A stretch of 64,000 nt of DNA from Brachynemurus nebulosus (Eukaryota; Arthropoda; Insecta; Neuroptera; Myrmeleontidae): the NCBI GenBank assembly GCA_035578155.1, contig JAPWDM010000015.1, positions 8,120,709 to 8,184,708 on the forward strand. The letters are read 5' to 3'. The translations under genes and the position numbers were made by a program. Shown piece after piece: positions 25,888 to 38,548 of the stretch (positions are counted from its first letter, which is position 1; each line of letters begins with the position of its first letter). Under the pieces are notes generated by a model. That model did no database searches, had not been told where the DNA came from, and was given only the letters and a program-made list of their open reading frames with translations.

Positions 25888-28080
25888 GGGCATTTTCACG
25901 TCAATTCGACCAGTCTTAAAAGTAAAGTTCTCGGATTTTTTTCATATTCACTCTAATTTATCTACCAGTGGAGCTATGTCCAATTTTGATATCCATTTCT
26001 CAAAATTATTATTTAGGCTCGAGAAATTTTGCTTCGAAAATGGCGGTAATTATCACGTTTTTTTGCATCTCTTTTATAAAAAATTCTATATTTTCCAAAC
26101 GAGAGATTTGAATTGGATGATGTTTTGTGGGTAAATTCATGAAGCTCCGTAGTACATTGCAACATAATAAAACTTGTTCTATATTGTACGGTTTTGTATA
26201 TCTATGCACTCAAATTAGGTCAAATTTGGACAACCCTGGCGAAAATCTCTAATGACTTAAATAGATGATATTGGGTTCATTGTGTTCAGAATTTTATGCT
26301 CTTTCAAATTTTGCAAAGAAACTGATGGACTTTTACTGGTATCAGGGTAAAAATTAAGAAAAACAAAAACTATGTGTAGTTATAGAGGGTTCATATACTA
26401 CGTATAACATTATACAGTAAATATTTAACCAAAATAGTCTAACTAAATTACACATAGAGAAAAAGAAAATCGTTACCTACACTTTTATAAGTGTAGATGG
26501 TAAAGAGGCTTATATTAAACGTAAAAAAAAATAAATGCGTGAGCAGGGGCGGTGGAGAGTTAATTTGGGGGGTCCCAAAAGACTGAAAAATTGTAATATT
26601 GCAATTTCCGGCGAAAGTCGAAGTCAAAGAAAAAATTATCCTTCACAAAAGTTGTAGATCATGCAAAAATCTACAACTTTTGTAAAGAACACTTTTTAAC
26701 ATAACCTCAAAATTTCGGAGAAAAATGCGAATTTTTTTGTCTTTTTTCTTTATTTCGTTTTATATTTCTCATTTCAACAAAAGTAATTTAATTTTTACGA
26801 AACTTGGTGAAAGTATGCCTTTCTGGGTCTTAAATAATCACAAGTTTTTCTGGATAAAAAAATTTAGAAGATTCCGTGATATTGATTTTTTTCAGTCCGG
26901 AAAACTTTTTTTCCAGAAAAGATTCTACTGAAAAAAATTTTGTTCTTAAATACAACTACTAATTTTGTTTATTTTACCAAAAAGTACTTGTCAAACCGAA
27001 AAAAATGAGCACTGGCAGAACTCAGTGCGATAATTTTTTTAAGTAGAATCTTTTCATGAAAAAAAAAGTTTTCCGAACTGAAAAAAATCAATATCATGAA
27101 AACTTCTAAATTTTTTTACTCAGAAAAACTTGTGGTTATTTAAGACCCAGAAAGGCATAATTTCACTAAGTTTCGTAAAAATTAAATTATATTTGTGGAA
27201 ATGAGAAATATAAAACGAAATAAAGAAAAAAACAACAAAATTCGCATTTTTCTCCGAAATTTTGAGGTTATATTAAAATGTGACCTTTACAAAAGTTGTA
27301 GATTTTTGCATGATCTATAACTTTTGTAAAGAATAATTTTTTTTTTGACTTCGACTTTCGCCGGAAATTGCAATACAATTTTTCAGTCTTTTGGGACCCC
27401 CCAAATTAACTCTCCACCGCCCCTGCTCACGCATTTATATTTTTTACGTTTAATATAAGCCTCTTTACCATTTACACTTATAAAAGTGTAGGTAGCAATT
27501 TTCTTTTTCTCTATGTGTAATTTAGTTAGACTATTTTGGTTAAATATTTACTGTATAATGTTATATGTAGTATATGAACCCTCTATAACTACACATAGTT
27601 TTTGTTTTTCTTAATTTTTACCCTGATACCAGTAAAAGTCCATCAGTTTCTTTGCAAAATTTGAAAGAGCATAAAATTCTGAACACAATGAACCCAATAT
27701 CATCTATTTAAGTCATTAGAGATTTTAGCCAGGGCTGTCCAAATTTGACCTAATTTGAGTGCATCGTTATACAAAACCGTACAATATAGAACAAGTTTTA
27801 TTATGTTGCAATGTACTATGGAGTTTCATGAATTTACCCACAAAACATCATCCAATTCAAATCTCTCGTTTGGAAAATATAGAATTTTTTATAAAAGAGA
27901 TGCAAAAAAACGTGATAATTACCGCCATTTTCGAAGCAAAATATCTCGAGCCTAGATAATAATTTTGAGAAATGAATATCAAAACTGGACACAGCTCTAC
28001 TGGTAGATAAATTATAGTGAATATGAAAGAAATCTGAGAACTTTACTTTTAAGACTGGTCGAATTGACGTGAAAATGCCC
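25888..28080. mobile_element. 2,193-bp foldback element, arms ~1.05 kb
   Basis: Starts GGGCATTTTCACGTCAATTCG and ends with its exact inverse at 28080. Both sides are flanked by ATAA (25884-25887 and 28081-28084). The arms (25888-~26945 and ~27033-28080) are inverted copies with roughly 5% differences by eye. They leave an ~87-bp centre. Each arm also has an internal hairpin (aaaagttgtagatcatgcaa and on, ~26645-26690). Open frames in the arms mirror each other and are not genes. A 4-bp duplication is known for several DNA-transposon superfamilies; none is assigned. Confidence 0.9.
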
Positions 28081-28226
28081 ATAAGTTAAAATACTTTTAT
28101 CATACATGTTAGCATTTACTATTTAAAAATATGAAAAATTACAAGACTCTTGTTAGTTTAATTGTTTATAAAAATACAAATGATTTTCTCTGATGAAATT
28201 CTATATAATTACTATATTTTACAATA

Positions 28227-28352
28227 TACAGAAATGACATTTTATGTTACATTTTAATATTAATAATTATACAGAAATGACATTTTATGTTACATTTTAA
28301 TATTAATAATTATACCGAAATGACATTTTATGTTACATTTTAATATTAATAA
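28227..28352. repeat. Three-copy 43-bp tandem repeat
   Basis: The unit containing gaaatgacattttatgttac starts at 28231, 28274 and 28317. The copies are almost identical (one cag/ccg change). No function is inferred. Confidence 0.93.
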
Positions 28353-28575
28353 TACAAATATTTACTACATGGACGGGTTTTCCACAAATTGTACTTTCCA
28401 CGATTTGATTTAAATTTAAAAATACATACTCCATCAGGTGCTAAACTGGTGTATCTGCAAAAAAAAGTAGACAGAACTACAGAAGGTAAAGTCATTCAAT
28501 ATAACAAATTTGGATTGTTATTTCCCTTTTGTTAGATAAAAAAACTTCTTTTTTGAATTTCTTTTCTTAAAAATT

Positions 28576-30706
28576 TCAGTCACTATTCTCGCTGTTTTCT
28601 GACTCAGAAGAACTCGATTCCATATTAATTACAATTCGTTTGTTGTCATCAAAATCCAAATTTCCCATTTCTTCTTTCCAACAATTTTCAATCAACTCAT
28701 TGACGTGTCTAATAGAATTAGCCCAATTTTCAAGTGTTATCTAACAAAAATGTAATTTTTAAATAAACTTATAGAATTATGTATAAACTTACGCTATGTT
28801 ACCTGAGCTAAAGCATTTTGCCATAATGTTTTTACATTTTCTTTTGTACTGTTGATATTTTTATTATAATAATTCTTACACTGACTCCATATTAATTCTA
28901 TTGCATTAAAATGGCAATGATACGGTGGCAGCCTTAATACGCGGTGGCCATGTTCTTCTAACACTTCGTCTATAACAAACCTGAAAAATAATTGCAATTA
29001 AATTTTAACTAATGCGGAGAAATGTATCATTTTTGTATGCATCGATTGTTCAAGACTAAATGGTAACAAAAATAATTGTATTGGCAACAAAAAGATTATG
29101 CGTACGCTTCTAGTGGTGAAAATTGACGCTGAAGTACAAGAAATGATTTTGTATTGCCCAAATGTTATAATATTACTTTACTCACAATCAAATCTGCTTT
29201 ACGCCACGTGCTAGTTGGGCTCTTGTCCTTTAGTGTACTGTGATAGCTTGCATTATCCATTATGATAATACATTTCCCTAATTTTTCCCGTTCTAATCCT
29301 GGTATTAATTGTTCTTGGACCCATTTCAGGAAATTTTCCCCATTCATTTCTCCATGATAATCGTCTGATTGTCTTGCTGAAGAAAATAACAAATCGGCAC
29401 CTGAAACAAAACCAAAATTAGAACCTGCATGAACAATAATAAACCTTTTCCCTTTATTTAATGGCTTATGCGGCATGTAGTCAATATTGTCTTTCTTAAT
29501 CCAAGTCTTCATAGGTTGCCCATTAGCGAATATCCATGTTTCATCTAAGAAGATAACGTTTTTCGGTTCATTGGAATGTAAATTGCTTAAATATTCCCTC
29601 ATAAATCTAAAACAGAAATCTAATATTAATCTATTTTTTAAAAAAAAAAACTTAATATTCATAAATATAATATTTACTGTATTCTCTGTCTAACTATGTG
29701 TGGTTTTTCAATTAAAACCTTTCTAGGATCAGGAGTAGCCCAGCCGAATCCCATCGTCTTCAATAGTTTTCTAAAGGATGTTATTTGTCCTTCAAATTCT
29801 AAATTATCCTTAACTTCTCTAAAGATTTTTGAAACTGTTATATGTTCACCTAGAAATCGTAATTGTAACAATTAAAAAATTTCCCGCCTTTTCCGAGTTT
29901 CTGAGAATTTTTATCATGATTAAAAAAAATATTTAGAATAAATGAATTTTAAGCAATTTCCAGACGATCAATATTGATAATACTGTCATTATTTATTATA
30001 AAATACGGACAATATTATTGACTGTACAAAATGATTGACCGTAATAGAAGTATGTTAAGAATATTTAACACGATGACGGTTATGAAGAATCATGACGAAG
30101 TGGCCAACTAATACACTATTTTGATAACTAATACATTTTTATATGGAGTTTTTGACGTGGTATAGCATAGTGTCGGAGTTAATAAGTTTCACTTGACGTC
30201 TTACAACGTCAATGACCGTCAACCGGTTAAGTAACAATACTGTATAAAATTAGTAATATGAATCACTAATTACTGATAATATTGGTCATCTTATGACAGT
30301 CAATAGAGTATTAAAAGTAGTCGACTGTACCTCGAAGATGGTAACCCATTATTAATCTTCCAATAGCTTCCTTGGTAAAATCGTCGACCTCCTTGTACGA
30401 ACTTCTTTTTTCTTCTTACTGTATCCTTAATCTCGCCATATTTTAAATAAGAATTTATTATTGAAGTAGCCGTATTTATATTAACCTTTTAACATGTAAA
30501 TTCAAATTATTAGAACAAAAATTTAATTACATATTGGATAATTTTTTGTAGATATTTACCTTATGACGTTGACAAATTCTGTTAATAAGCCCATGTTTTG
30601 AAATTATATTATTCTCTTCTTCAGCTATTTTCTTCTCGTATAAATAACTGTTGATTAACATTTGCTTAGCCGTTTTATGTAATCGTTGATGTGGTTTAAA
30701 ATCCAT
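28576..30706 (-). pseudogene. IS630/Tc1/mariner-type transposase gene, six exons, one frameshift
   Basis: Exons (5'-3'): 30706-30560, 30485-30331, 29849-29678, 29606-29186, 28980-28803 and 28740-28576. All have GT donors and AG acceptors, and phases agree at all junctions except 4/5. The product starts MDFKPHQRLHKTAK and has an N-terminal helix-turn-helix region. Then come FLDETW (first Asp), the HAG / DYHGEMN segment, IIMDNASYH (second Asp), and RLPPYHCHFNAIELIW (Glu; NAIE replaces the usual NPIE). It ends in an acidic Ser/Glu tail. Exon 2 has a run of six A where five would keep the frame (~30400). The linker between the second Asp and Glu, ~80 residues in the related protein at 40.3-41.9 kb, is missing at the 4/5 junction. 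This could be a decayed transposon gene or a domesticated gene with an unrecognised exon. No TIRs were seen. Confidence 0.72.
30105..30225. repeat. ~120-bp dispersed repeat in an intron
   Basis: The segment tttgataactaatacatttt ... gttaataagtttcacttgac (here in intron 2 of the transposase gene) has an inverted relative at ~48010-48130. That copy (inverse of gtgaaacttgaccaattgct ... ttccatataaaatgtattaa) lies inside the TTAA-flanked insertion. Identity is moderate. Confidence 0.65.
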
Positions 30707-32460
30707 TTTGTACCTACAAAACAAACAAACAAACAATTAATACGGAAAATATAAATTAATATTTGATTTAAAAAATATATATGAATTAAAAAAATAAACA
30801 TGAAATATTAATTTAATATTCTTAAATATTAGCAGCGAATTTTGATTCAAACAGCGCAATGCCAAGAGCAGTTCTGTTGATTTCAAATTCTGATTGTTGA
30901 AATATTATCTAGTAACTTTTTTTAAATTCAAGCTAGTGTGGCAATGGTGTACATACCTGTGGTGCTATCTGCTTGAAGACGCTGACACTAATGTAATTAT
31001 CCATCACAAATATGAGGTTTATTTAAATTTAAAAAATTTAAAAATAATAAAATTATTAAAAATAATTCTAATTTTATTCAATATTTAACGTTATCTAACG
31101 TTTATACCGTTTACAGTAAATTTTTTCATTTAAAAAAATTTTAAATTTTCCCACAACTTGTTACCAACATAAAAGAGACAAAAAATTGCAAATACCCTTA
31201 AATTTCATAATAAAAAAAAAGTTAATTTTAAGCTGTTAAGTTGTACAGTTGGTTTGTAAAATAAAAGTGTACCGATTATAGTAGTAGTTACTATTTATTA
31301 TAAAAATTATATTAGATAATATTTTAAAGTCAGAAAATTACATATTTAAATATTGTCAGTTTTTTTGAATAGCTTGGACTTTTTATTTCTATATATAGTA
31401 CTTAACTTTAATGAATTACCTACCTATATTTTAGTGAATTATGAGATAGAGTCCGTATAATGAGTGGACACTTCGTGGTCGATTTTTGATTGGTTATTTG
31501 GTCCTCCATATGTAATAGGGAAAATGAGAAGGAATACTGAACAAATTGTTTGTAACCATAGATTTTGACATAAATTCATTAACAAGTTTATACTTTTGTA
31601 TTAATTATTACTTTGTAATATTTATAATTTTAATATATAAAATTAATATTAAATAAAGTAAATATAGAGAACCTGCATTGTCGCTAGTGATGTCTCTATA
31701 AATCAACTGAAAAGTTTTTTTTACAAGTTTAAATACAACAGATAAATTGATTGCGTCCAATGCAACATTGTAACCGCCCAGATAAATGTTTATAATTAAA
31801 AATTAAAATCTTTTTAAAAAATGTATAATAAACAACTTACTTTGATAGTTACGTTACATTGAAGGTTTTTATATTTATTTGTCTCATTACTTTAACTGCT
31901 ATGACACCTCGTATACCGCTATATTATACTTCTTGAACGTCATGTACAAGATCATTTTGATACAAGTTTTTTCCTTTTTTATAACAAGAATCACATAAAT
32001 CACCCACTTGGACAGCTCAAAAAGTACTTTTTATAATAATCTTATTTGCTACATGACATTTTTCATAAAAATGTGACAAACTTTTAAATTCAAAATAGCC
32101 TACTTAAACTATTTCATGTAAAATATGTTAAATATAGCCACCATGAACGCTAGTGTCGTAATTCAAAGATCACGCAGGTATTGTATAAATGGCTAGTGTC
32201 TAGACTCTTATTATAGACAAGCTGTGTACTTTTAAAATTCGACTGTTGTGCCGCCTATAGGGAAAATAGGTCAACACTGGCGTTTGCTGTTACAAACATG
32301 TTATGTATTTTATGTATTTAAACAAGTTAAATAATAACTAATGATTGTTTTAATAACTATGTATTTATTTCAATATTTTGTGTTCCAATTGCACGCGTTT
32401 TAATTGATCGTAAAAAATCAACAACCACGTTTTTTTTTCATTGCCAACTGTGTAAAAATA
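30707..32460. other. Intergenic DNA
   Basis: AT-rich. A fragment at ~31446 (agagtccgtataatgagtgg, followed by gattggttatttggtcc) loosely resembles the P-type element ends at 10.3/13.9 kb. No gene recognised. Confidence 0.45.
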
Positions 32461-32538
32461 TTATGTATGTGATTTGTTCCTACACATTATGCATGTGATT
32501 TGTTCATACATATTATGTATGTGATTTGTTCATACATA
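32461..32538. repeat. Three-copy 26-bp tandem repeat
   Basis: ttatgtatgtgatttgttc-type units start at 32461, 32487 and 32513, with one or two differences. Confidence 0.93.
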
Positions 32539-32952
32539 ACAATTCTCCGCCATTTAAATTAAAACGCGTACAATTACTAATTACATCTTAATTTGACATA
32601 ATAACAATTTTTAATAATTATCTTCTTTCATCAGTTCAATCGTTGTACGGGTTTTCGGATTTGCATTGATCGCCGAAGTTTTATAGTCAAACTTTCGATC
32701 ATTGTTGGGTCAAGTGCTGGGGCTGACATACTAACAGGCGGTTTTTCTTTTTCCTGTCCTTAATTTGGTTCTCGTTGTACTGATTCTTTTAAAGATGCAT
32801 GTTTTTTTGGTGTAGGAGTTGACTTCTGCATTTCTATCATGAGCGGGTTGGGGCTTGTTTGATTTGTAAAATTTTGAAGTTCAGGTATTATATACGGATT
32901 TTCATGTCTTTGTTGCTTTTCTAATTGGCATCGAAGTAGCTGGTTATAATGT

Positions 32953-33774
32953 TGTTATCGACGGTGGTACGGACCTTTTCTGTAGGGGATAAATTGATGT
33001 TATTGGTAGCGTTGAAAACCCTACAGAAAGGTTGGGGTTCGAACTCCTGATCACTACGGTAGACTTGCGGAAATTTAAGGGTGTTCACTTTTCACTCAAT
33101 AAAATAATGGTTTCAATTTAACAATTTTATTAACAAAACCAAAATAAATTAATAATAATTACAAGAAACAAAAATAGGAACATGAATAAAACTTAACAAA
33201 ATAGGAATCGCTTCCCCAAATAATCAAGTAAACATTTATGAACAAAAGATAAAATATAAGCGACAGAATCAGGACTTACCTGGACACAAGTTATTCCCGT
33301 AGTTTAATTACAAGCTCTTGTTATTGGCTACCAAAACAAACTTCCCAATTACGACCTTGAGTATGTTAAATTACCCTGAGTAGCCCATCCTCCTGCTAGC
33401 AACTAGCTACCAGCTCCAATGCTCTTTACCACTCCATACTGTTCTCCTCGACTTCTCTTTCTCCGGCTACTCCCCGACTACTCTACTTTGACTACATCGC
33501 TTTGACTACTTCTTTTCTTCTCCACTTTGACTACTTCTTTTGACTACTCTCCGACTTCTCCGCTCCTTCTCCCCGACTACTCTCTTCGACCACTACCCCG
33601 ATTATCGTTTTACAATTCTTTTCATATTATTGTTTGACCCACATAATCACGTCATTTTTACCAGAGTCAGCAGAAAGCATGGATTAGTAAATCGTTAATA
33701 TTTTTTTGGTTGTTTGTTGTGGTTTACTGGCCTCGTTAACAACTTGTGTCCAAACAAATGGCGCGATTGCAACA
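32953..33774 (-). repeat. Probable 3' LTR of gypsy element 1
   Basis: On the minus strand a purine tract (GAAGGGGGGAG) ends just before TGTTGCAATCGCGCC at 33774. The unit then runs to ...CGATAACA at 32953, giving the canonical TG...CA limits (~822 bp). It contains a pyrimidine/purine minisatellite (33.45-33.6 kb). No second LTR is in the window, so the limits are inferred from the purine tract alone. Confidence 0.6.
33445..33605. repeat. Gactactct/gactactt minisatellite in the LTR
   Basis: About ten degenerate units of (c/t)(t/c)(t/c)gactact(t/c), in minus-strand sense AGTAGTCAAAG/AGTAGTCGGGG. They fall in the U3-like part of the LTR, so they may act as promoter/enhancer repeats. That role is inferred from position only. 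Confidence 0.7.
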
Positions 33775-34172
33775 TTACTCCCCCCTTCGAAAAAGATGGT
33801 TGCTCCAATGAGCAACCAGCCTTTCCCGAGAGTGTAACCATTTGTCCCTGCGTCCTTCGATGATTCAACCCTTACACTTAAAATACAAATTATATTGTAT
33901 CTCTGAAAAGCAAAATTAAATAAATATATACATAGTAAATACAATATGTGTCTTACGTTATTTCACTTAGTGTCTCTATTTTCACTTAGCGTCTCTAACA
34001 TTGTCTTCTTCGTAGTTAGTTCACTTTCACCCACACACTCACGATCGTTTCGTTTTGTCGTACATTCCCCTATTCTCCACATTGGTCGTTCCTCCGCAGG
34101 CCTTTGACTGCGCGTATGGTACGGAAGTAGTCAATATGTGTAGAAGTTTCAATACTCTGGTTTCGTCTTCTT

Positions 34173-34716
34173 CTAGCTCCTGATCACTGGCTGAGAATAT
34201 GATGGACATCCTTCACAATATTTCCCCATCTTGATCATCGTCGCCCCTAGTATAATGTATTTTGTGTCAACGCGAGTGTTCTCCCAAACCCCTGACGACC
34301 CGCATGTGGTTGGTCGTGATGTACCTCGACCATCGATACGACGTAATCGATGCATACTGTTACACATATTCTTTAAAACGGAATGAATGTATGTCGAGAA
34401 CCCATTTCGGACAGCAGCGAGATGAGAATGCATTCCACAGTAGTAGATGAGTCTGCTAACGTATACTTTACATTGAATAACATGGACCACTTCTATGTCG
34501 CGAAGTTGAATCAACTGGATTCTTTCATGCGTAGTGACGATCAGTAGCTGGTTGTCTACACTCGCCAATTTCCGTAAGACTAAACGTGGAGATGTTCATG
34601 TTTTGGTCCTGACAGTCATATGCTATGATAGCGGTTACTGTGCCGACGTATAAACTCAATAGTATCCATGTCCAGGTGGTTTTTATTATGTTCATTTTTT
34701 CTTGATTTTTCCTCAA
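34173..34716 (-). pseudogene. Fragment of env-like glycoprotein, gypsy element 1
   Basis: Two minus-strand frames (34716-34525 and 34568-34173) in different phases. The first has a hydrophobic signal segment (TWILLSLYVGTVTAIIAYDC) and then a short Cys/Asn-rich stretch. The second has a CGMHSH motif between spaced Cys residues. This resembles the N-terminus of glycoproteins that insect LTR elements appear to have acquired from chuvirus-like negative-strand RNA viruses. The rest of the ectodomain is missing, and only ~400 bp lie between this piece and the LTR. It is broken by a frameshift and a large deletion and encodes no working envelope. Confidence 0.55.
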
Positions 34717-34928
34717 ACAAAAAGGAAAATCATTAGTACTTTAACTTATTTTGTAACTACGATTTTTAAAAATGATACGCTTTATTTTTAAATTACAAAA
34801 TTTTTGTTTTTATATGATTTTTATTTTTTTTTTTTTTTTACTTAATTATTACACTTTTACAGTAAAATTGATTCTATCTACCCTTAAAATTTTTCAAGTT
34901 ACTTTTACAATTTAAATTTGACATTTAC

Positions 34929-37134
34929 TTAAATTGGTAGAAGAACCCAAGGATGTTCTTCTACTGAACCTCGACTTCTAAGTCGATACGTATGGATAGG
35001 TTGTGTATCTTGATCAGTCAATTCATTATCCCCTGTTTCACTTTCTTGTTCAACATTTTCGTCACCTAGATCAGTATTATCATCGTCTGGCCTACTTTCG
35101 TCATATGATTCTCTAGCTTCTTCATAATCAGATTCTCTAATTTCGTCATCATCAGATTGTCTAACGTCCTCGTAATATTCGGCATTTTTACTGTGTGATT
35201 CCCTAATTTCTTCTAAGTTTGGTTCATACTGATCGTCATTTACCATACTATCGAATCTATCATTATCTAATGACATGGGGGTTCCTATCCAAGGTTTATA
35301 TTCTACCTGTTCGTGTTGTTCGTCATGTTCGTGCATTTCTCCATGTAAAATTATTGATTCGGCCTCTTCTATTTCGTCAGTTTCAAGATTTCTAATTTGT
35401 AATGGCGCATATATTCTAGGTTTAACGATAACATCTTCTACAGGTTCTTTCACGGTTTTATCTTTAGAACTATCGTGTTGGGTATTCCTTTCCAAGTACA
35501 ATTTTAATCTATTAACATTAACCACTTGTGTATTTTTATTTTTCTCATTTAAAATACGATATGTTACGGGACTAAGTTTCCCTGTAATTTTAAACGGATC
35601 AATCCAAGGACGAGCAAGTTTCTTACTTTGACCAATAATTTGACTGTTGTCATAAAGAAGTACTTTGTCACCTATGTTCAACTCAATTTCAGCCGTTTTC
35701 TTATTATACTGTATTTCACGTTGTTTAGCCGACTTTTTAAGGTTTTGCACTACATAGTCAAAAGCTTGGTGTAATCTAGCTGTCATTTCAGTTGCATAAT
35801 TTTCTGCATAGTCATATTTTAGTCTTCATGGTTGTAAAATATCGTCAAAAGGTAATTCTGCGTCTCGTCCGTGCATAAGGAAAAATGGGGTTTCACCAGT
35901 TGAAGTAAATATGTACTGAAGTACGGTATGCAAATAATACGTATGGTAAGATCTCATCCCAATTTCTTTAATTTTTATTAATAAAATGAGACAACATGTC
36001 TTTCAAAACTCTGTGAAATCTTTCCACCATACCATTGCATTTTGGATTTTAGGCTGTGGTCTGAATTTTGTCAATTTTCAATTCTTTACAAATGTTTTTC
36101 ATAAGGTCCGAGGCGAAATTTGCACCTCTGTCAGTCAATAATTTACGTGGTACACCATGCCTACAAATGATTTGTGTCACAAATCCTTTTGCTACAGTCT
36201 CTGCTTTTTGGTCCTCTAAGGATATTGCCTCTACATATCGTGTAAAATAATCTTGAAATGTCACCAAATATTTGTTTCTGTATTTGTCTGTTACCGGAAG
36301 GGGGCCGACAATATCTATACTTGTCATTTCCATAGGTTTATGCACTATAGGTAGATTTTGTAATGGAGCTGGTTTTCGATGATTTGCGGTTTTACGTCTG
36401 TTACATTAGTCACAAGTTTTAATGTACATGTCTATGTCCTTACTCATATTAGGCCAATAAAATTTTTGTTTCATTAAATTTAGAGTTTTTATTACTCCTT
36501 GATGAGAAGCGAATGGTAAATCATGATATTCATGAATAAATTTAGTTCTAAGTGACGTAGGGACTACTAATCTATCGTGACGCTCATTCTTAGTTCCTTT
36601 TTTGTACAATATATTATCGCCATCTAAGAAATATTCTGAAGATTCCGGATTTGCTTTTAAGGATTCAAAAATAGCTTTTAGGGAATTATCATTTTCCTGT
36701 TCATTTTTAATTAATTCTCTATTCCGTACGGGTAAATAACTAACATAATTAATGTTTTCTACGAGAATTCTACTTAGAGCATCAACATTGTTGTGCAGTT
36801 TTCCAGGTCTGTACTGTATGTCAAAACTGTATTCACTTAAAAGTAGGGCCCACCGGGCTAATCTAGAAGTTGGATCTTTTAGTGTTAAAAGCCATTTTAA
36901 AGCATGGTGATCAGTTACTACCGTAAATTGCCTACCGTAAAGATAACATCTAAACTGTTTGATATCATATAAAATTGTAAGACAATCTAATTCCGTTATT
37001 GTGTAATTCCGTTCATTTTTATTAAGTTGTCTTCCTGCATATGCTATTGGTTTTTCTATTCCGTCTATGTTCTGGCTTAAAATAGCTCCAACTGTATGAG
37101 TCTCATTAAAATTTGGATGTGCTAAAATTCGCAT
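34929..37134 (-). pseudogene. Ty3/gypsy pol fragment (RNase H-integrase), element 1
   Basis: From 37134 (minus) the frame covers RNase H (ELDCLTILYDIKQFRCYLYG, then TDHHALKWLL, RWALLLSEY and NVDALSR). It continues into the integrase HHCC zinc region (HQGVIKTLNLMKQKFYWP). A stop follows at ~36400. The integrase core resumes at 36345 (SIDIVGPLP and LTDRGANF, the first two Asp) with the Glu segment (CNGMVERFH) after another stop at ~36048. The last piece (35786-34929) is the integrase C-terminus (KVLLYD...PFKITGKLSPVTYRI), with a long Asp/Glu-rich tail. Reverse transcriptase, protease and gag are absent; the copy is cut at ~37140. Confidence 0.85.
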
Positions 37135-37590
37135 TGTCAGTATTATTCGTCAATATTCCCCCGTGTGATATTGAATTACTGCTATAATACTTGATTATTC
37201 TTCAAAATTACATCAGGATCTTGAATTTCATTATCAATGCTATTTTTATTTTCCATGTTCTCCATTTCAAATCGTGTCTGAATAAATGTTTAAGGAAAAA
37301 AGTCACGGAAGTAATATTCTAATTATATTAGTAATCGATGTTAATTAGTGCAGATTAAGATTATATATTAAGAAAAATTTAGAAAAAATTTAATCGTTTG
37401 AGGAAATTAATTTTTTATACTTTATAAGTACAATGATATATAAACAAATAACAACTTTCAGCGTATGTGAAATCTATAAGAATTAAATAAAACTGAAGAA
37501 TTTACTGTTGCAAAAAAAAAAAATTGTTACTGATTTTTTTAATCAATTTCTACTAAATTTGGGAAAAAACAAACATAGGATTTTTCCCCA

Positions 37591-37678
<88 letters not shown>

Positions 37679-38548
37679 CTTAATATTATTAACGTCAGTT
37701 ATAATTATATTTTCCACACTGTCATTATATAGGTCTTGTATATGATTAGATTTACATATACTGAGAACGAACTTAGATCGTACTTATGATCTTGACCATA
37801 AATATACCGTGACGAAGGATACATCCATGACGAAGGAGACAATTTTCCAACAAAATCGTTATTAATCGTGAACAGCGATCATTTAGATCGAAATTGAGAT
37901 TCGTTAAATACATACCAAAAAAAGCCGTGATGACGGATACACTCAATAAACACGCAGCCGGTTTTCTTGCTTGATGTAAAAAAATGACAAGCTCTCTATG
38001 TCAATCACTTGATTTGACTTTCGCTTTATGTTATATGGTCTTTGGCGTTCCGTTTCACCAAAAAACATGACTCTTTGACCTATTTTTTTTTAAAACTTAT
38101 AGCAATATTTGGCAGTCGTGACGAAGGATACTCAAATTTTCGCGACAATTTTTAGTCACGCCAAAAAAAAATCTGTAGATAAATAAAATTTAACTTTCTA
38201 ATTACTATGCGTAACAATTTGACTCTCTTTTTTATCTATAAAATTGTGTGGTTTCAGTAAACTTCTTTTTAAAAAACGTGATAGTTCAAAGCAATATGCA
38301 ATAGGGACATGCGTTTTAGAACTGCAATAAAAATTTGACACCATTTTTATAAAAAAATTAAATCAAAAATTAAAGTAAATGTAGGTAGATCATCTAAATA
38401 GGAGTTATTAACTTTATTTAAATAAAATAAATGACAGTATCTTTATTCTGTATATAGTTTTAACCTTCCTAATTGTGGAGACAACTTTAATTTTTTGAAG
38501 GACCTAAAAAGTAGAATAACCCATATATGTTTTTTTATTATAGTAATG
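37135..38548. other. AT-rich DNA between two gypsy copies
   Basis: Contains (AT)n at 37596-37676. A motif gtgacgaaggatac (with variants such as gatgacggatac) recurs at ~37810, ~37826, ~37927 and ~38119. The right part (up to 38555) should include the 3' LTR of gypsy element 2, whose far end I could not place. Confidence 0.5.

Noticed and set aside
25823..28082. Pairs of similar 66-103-codon frames
   Set aside because: Each frame in one arm has its mirror in the other because the whole element is an inverted repeat. No conserved domain is recognisable.
33040..33075. Stand-alone tRNA gene at ggggttcgaactcctgatca
   Set aside because: There is a B-box-like string but no A box or cloverleaf at the right distance. 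It lies within the inferred LTR.
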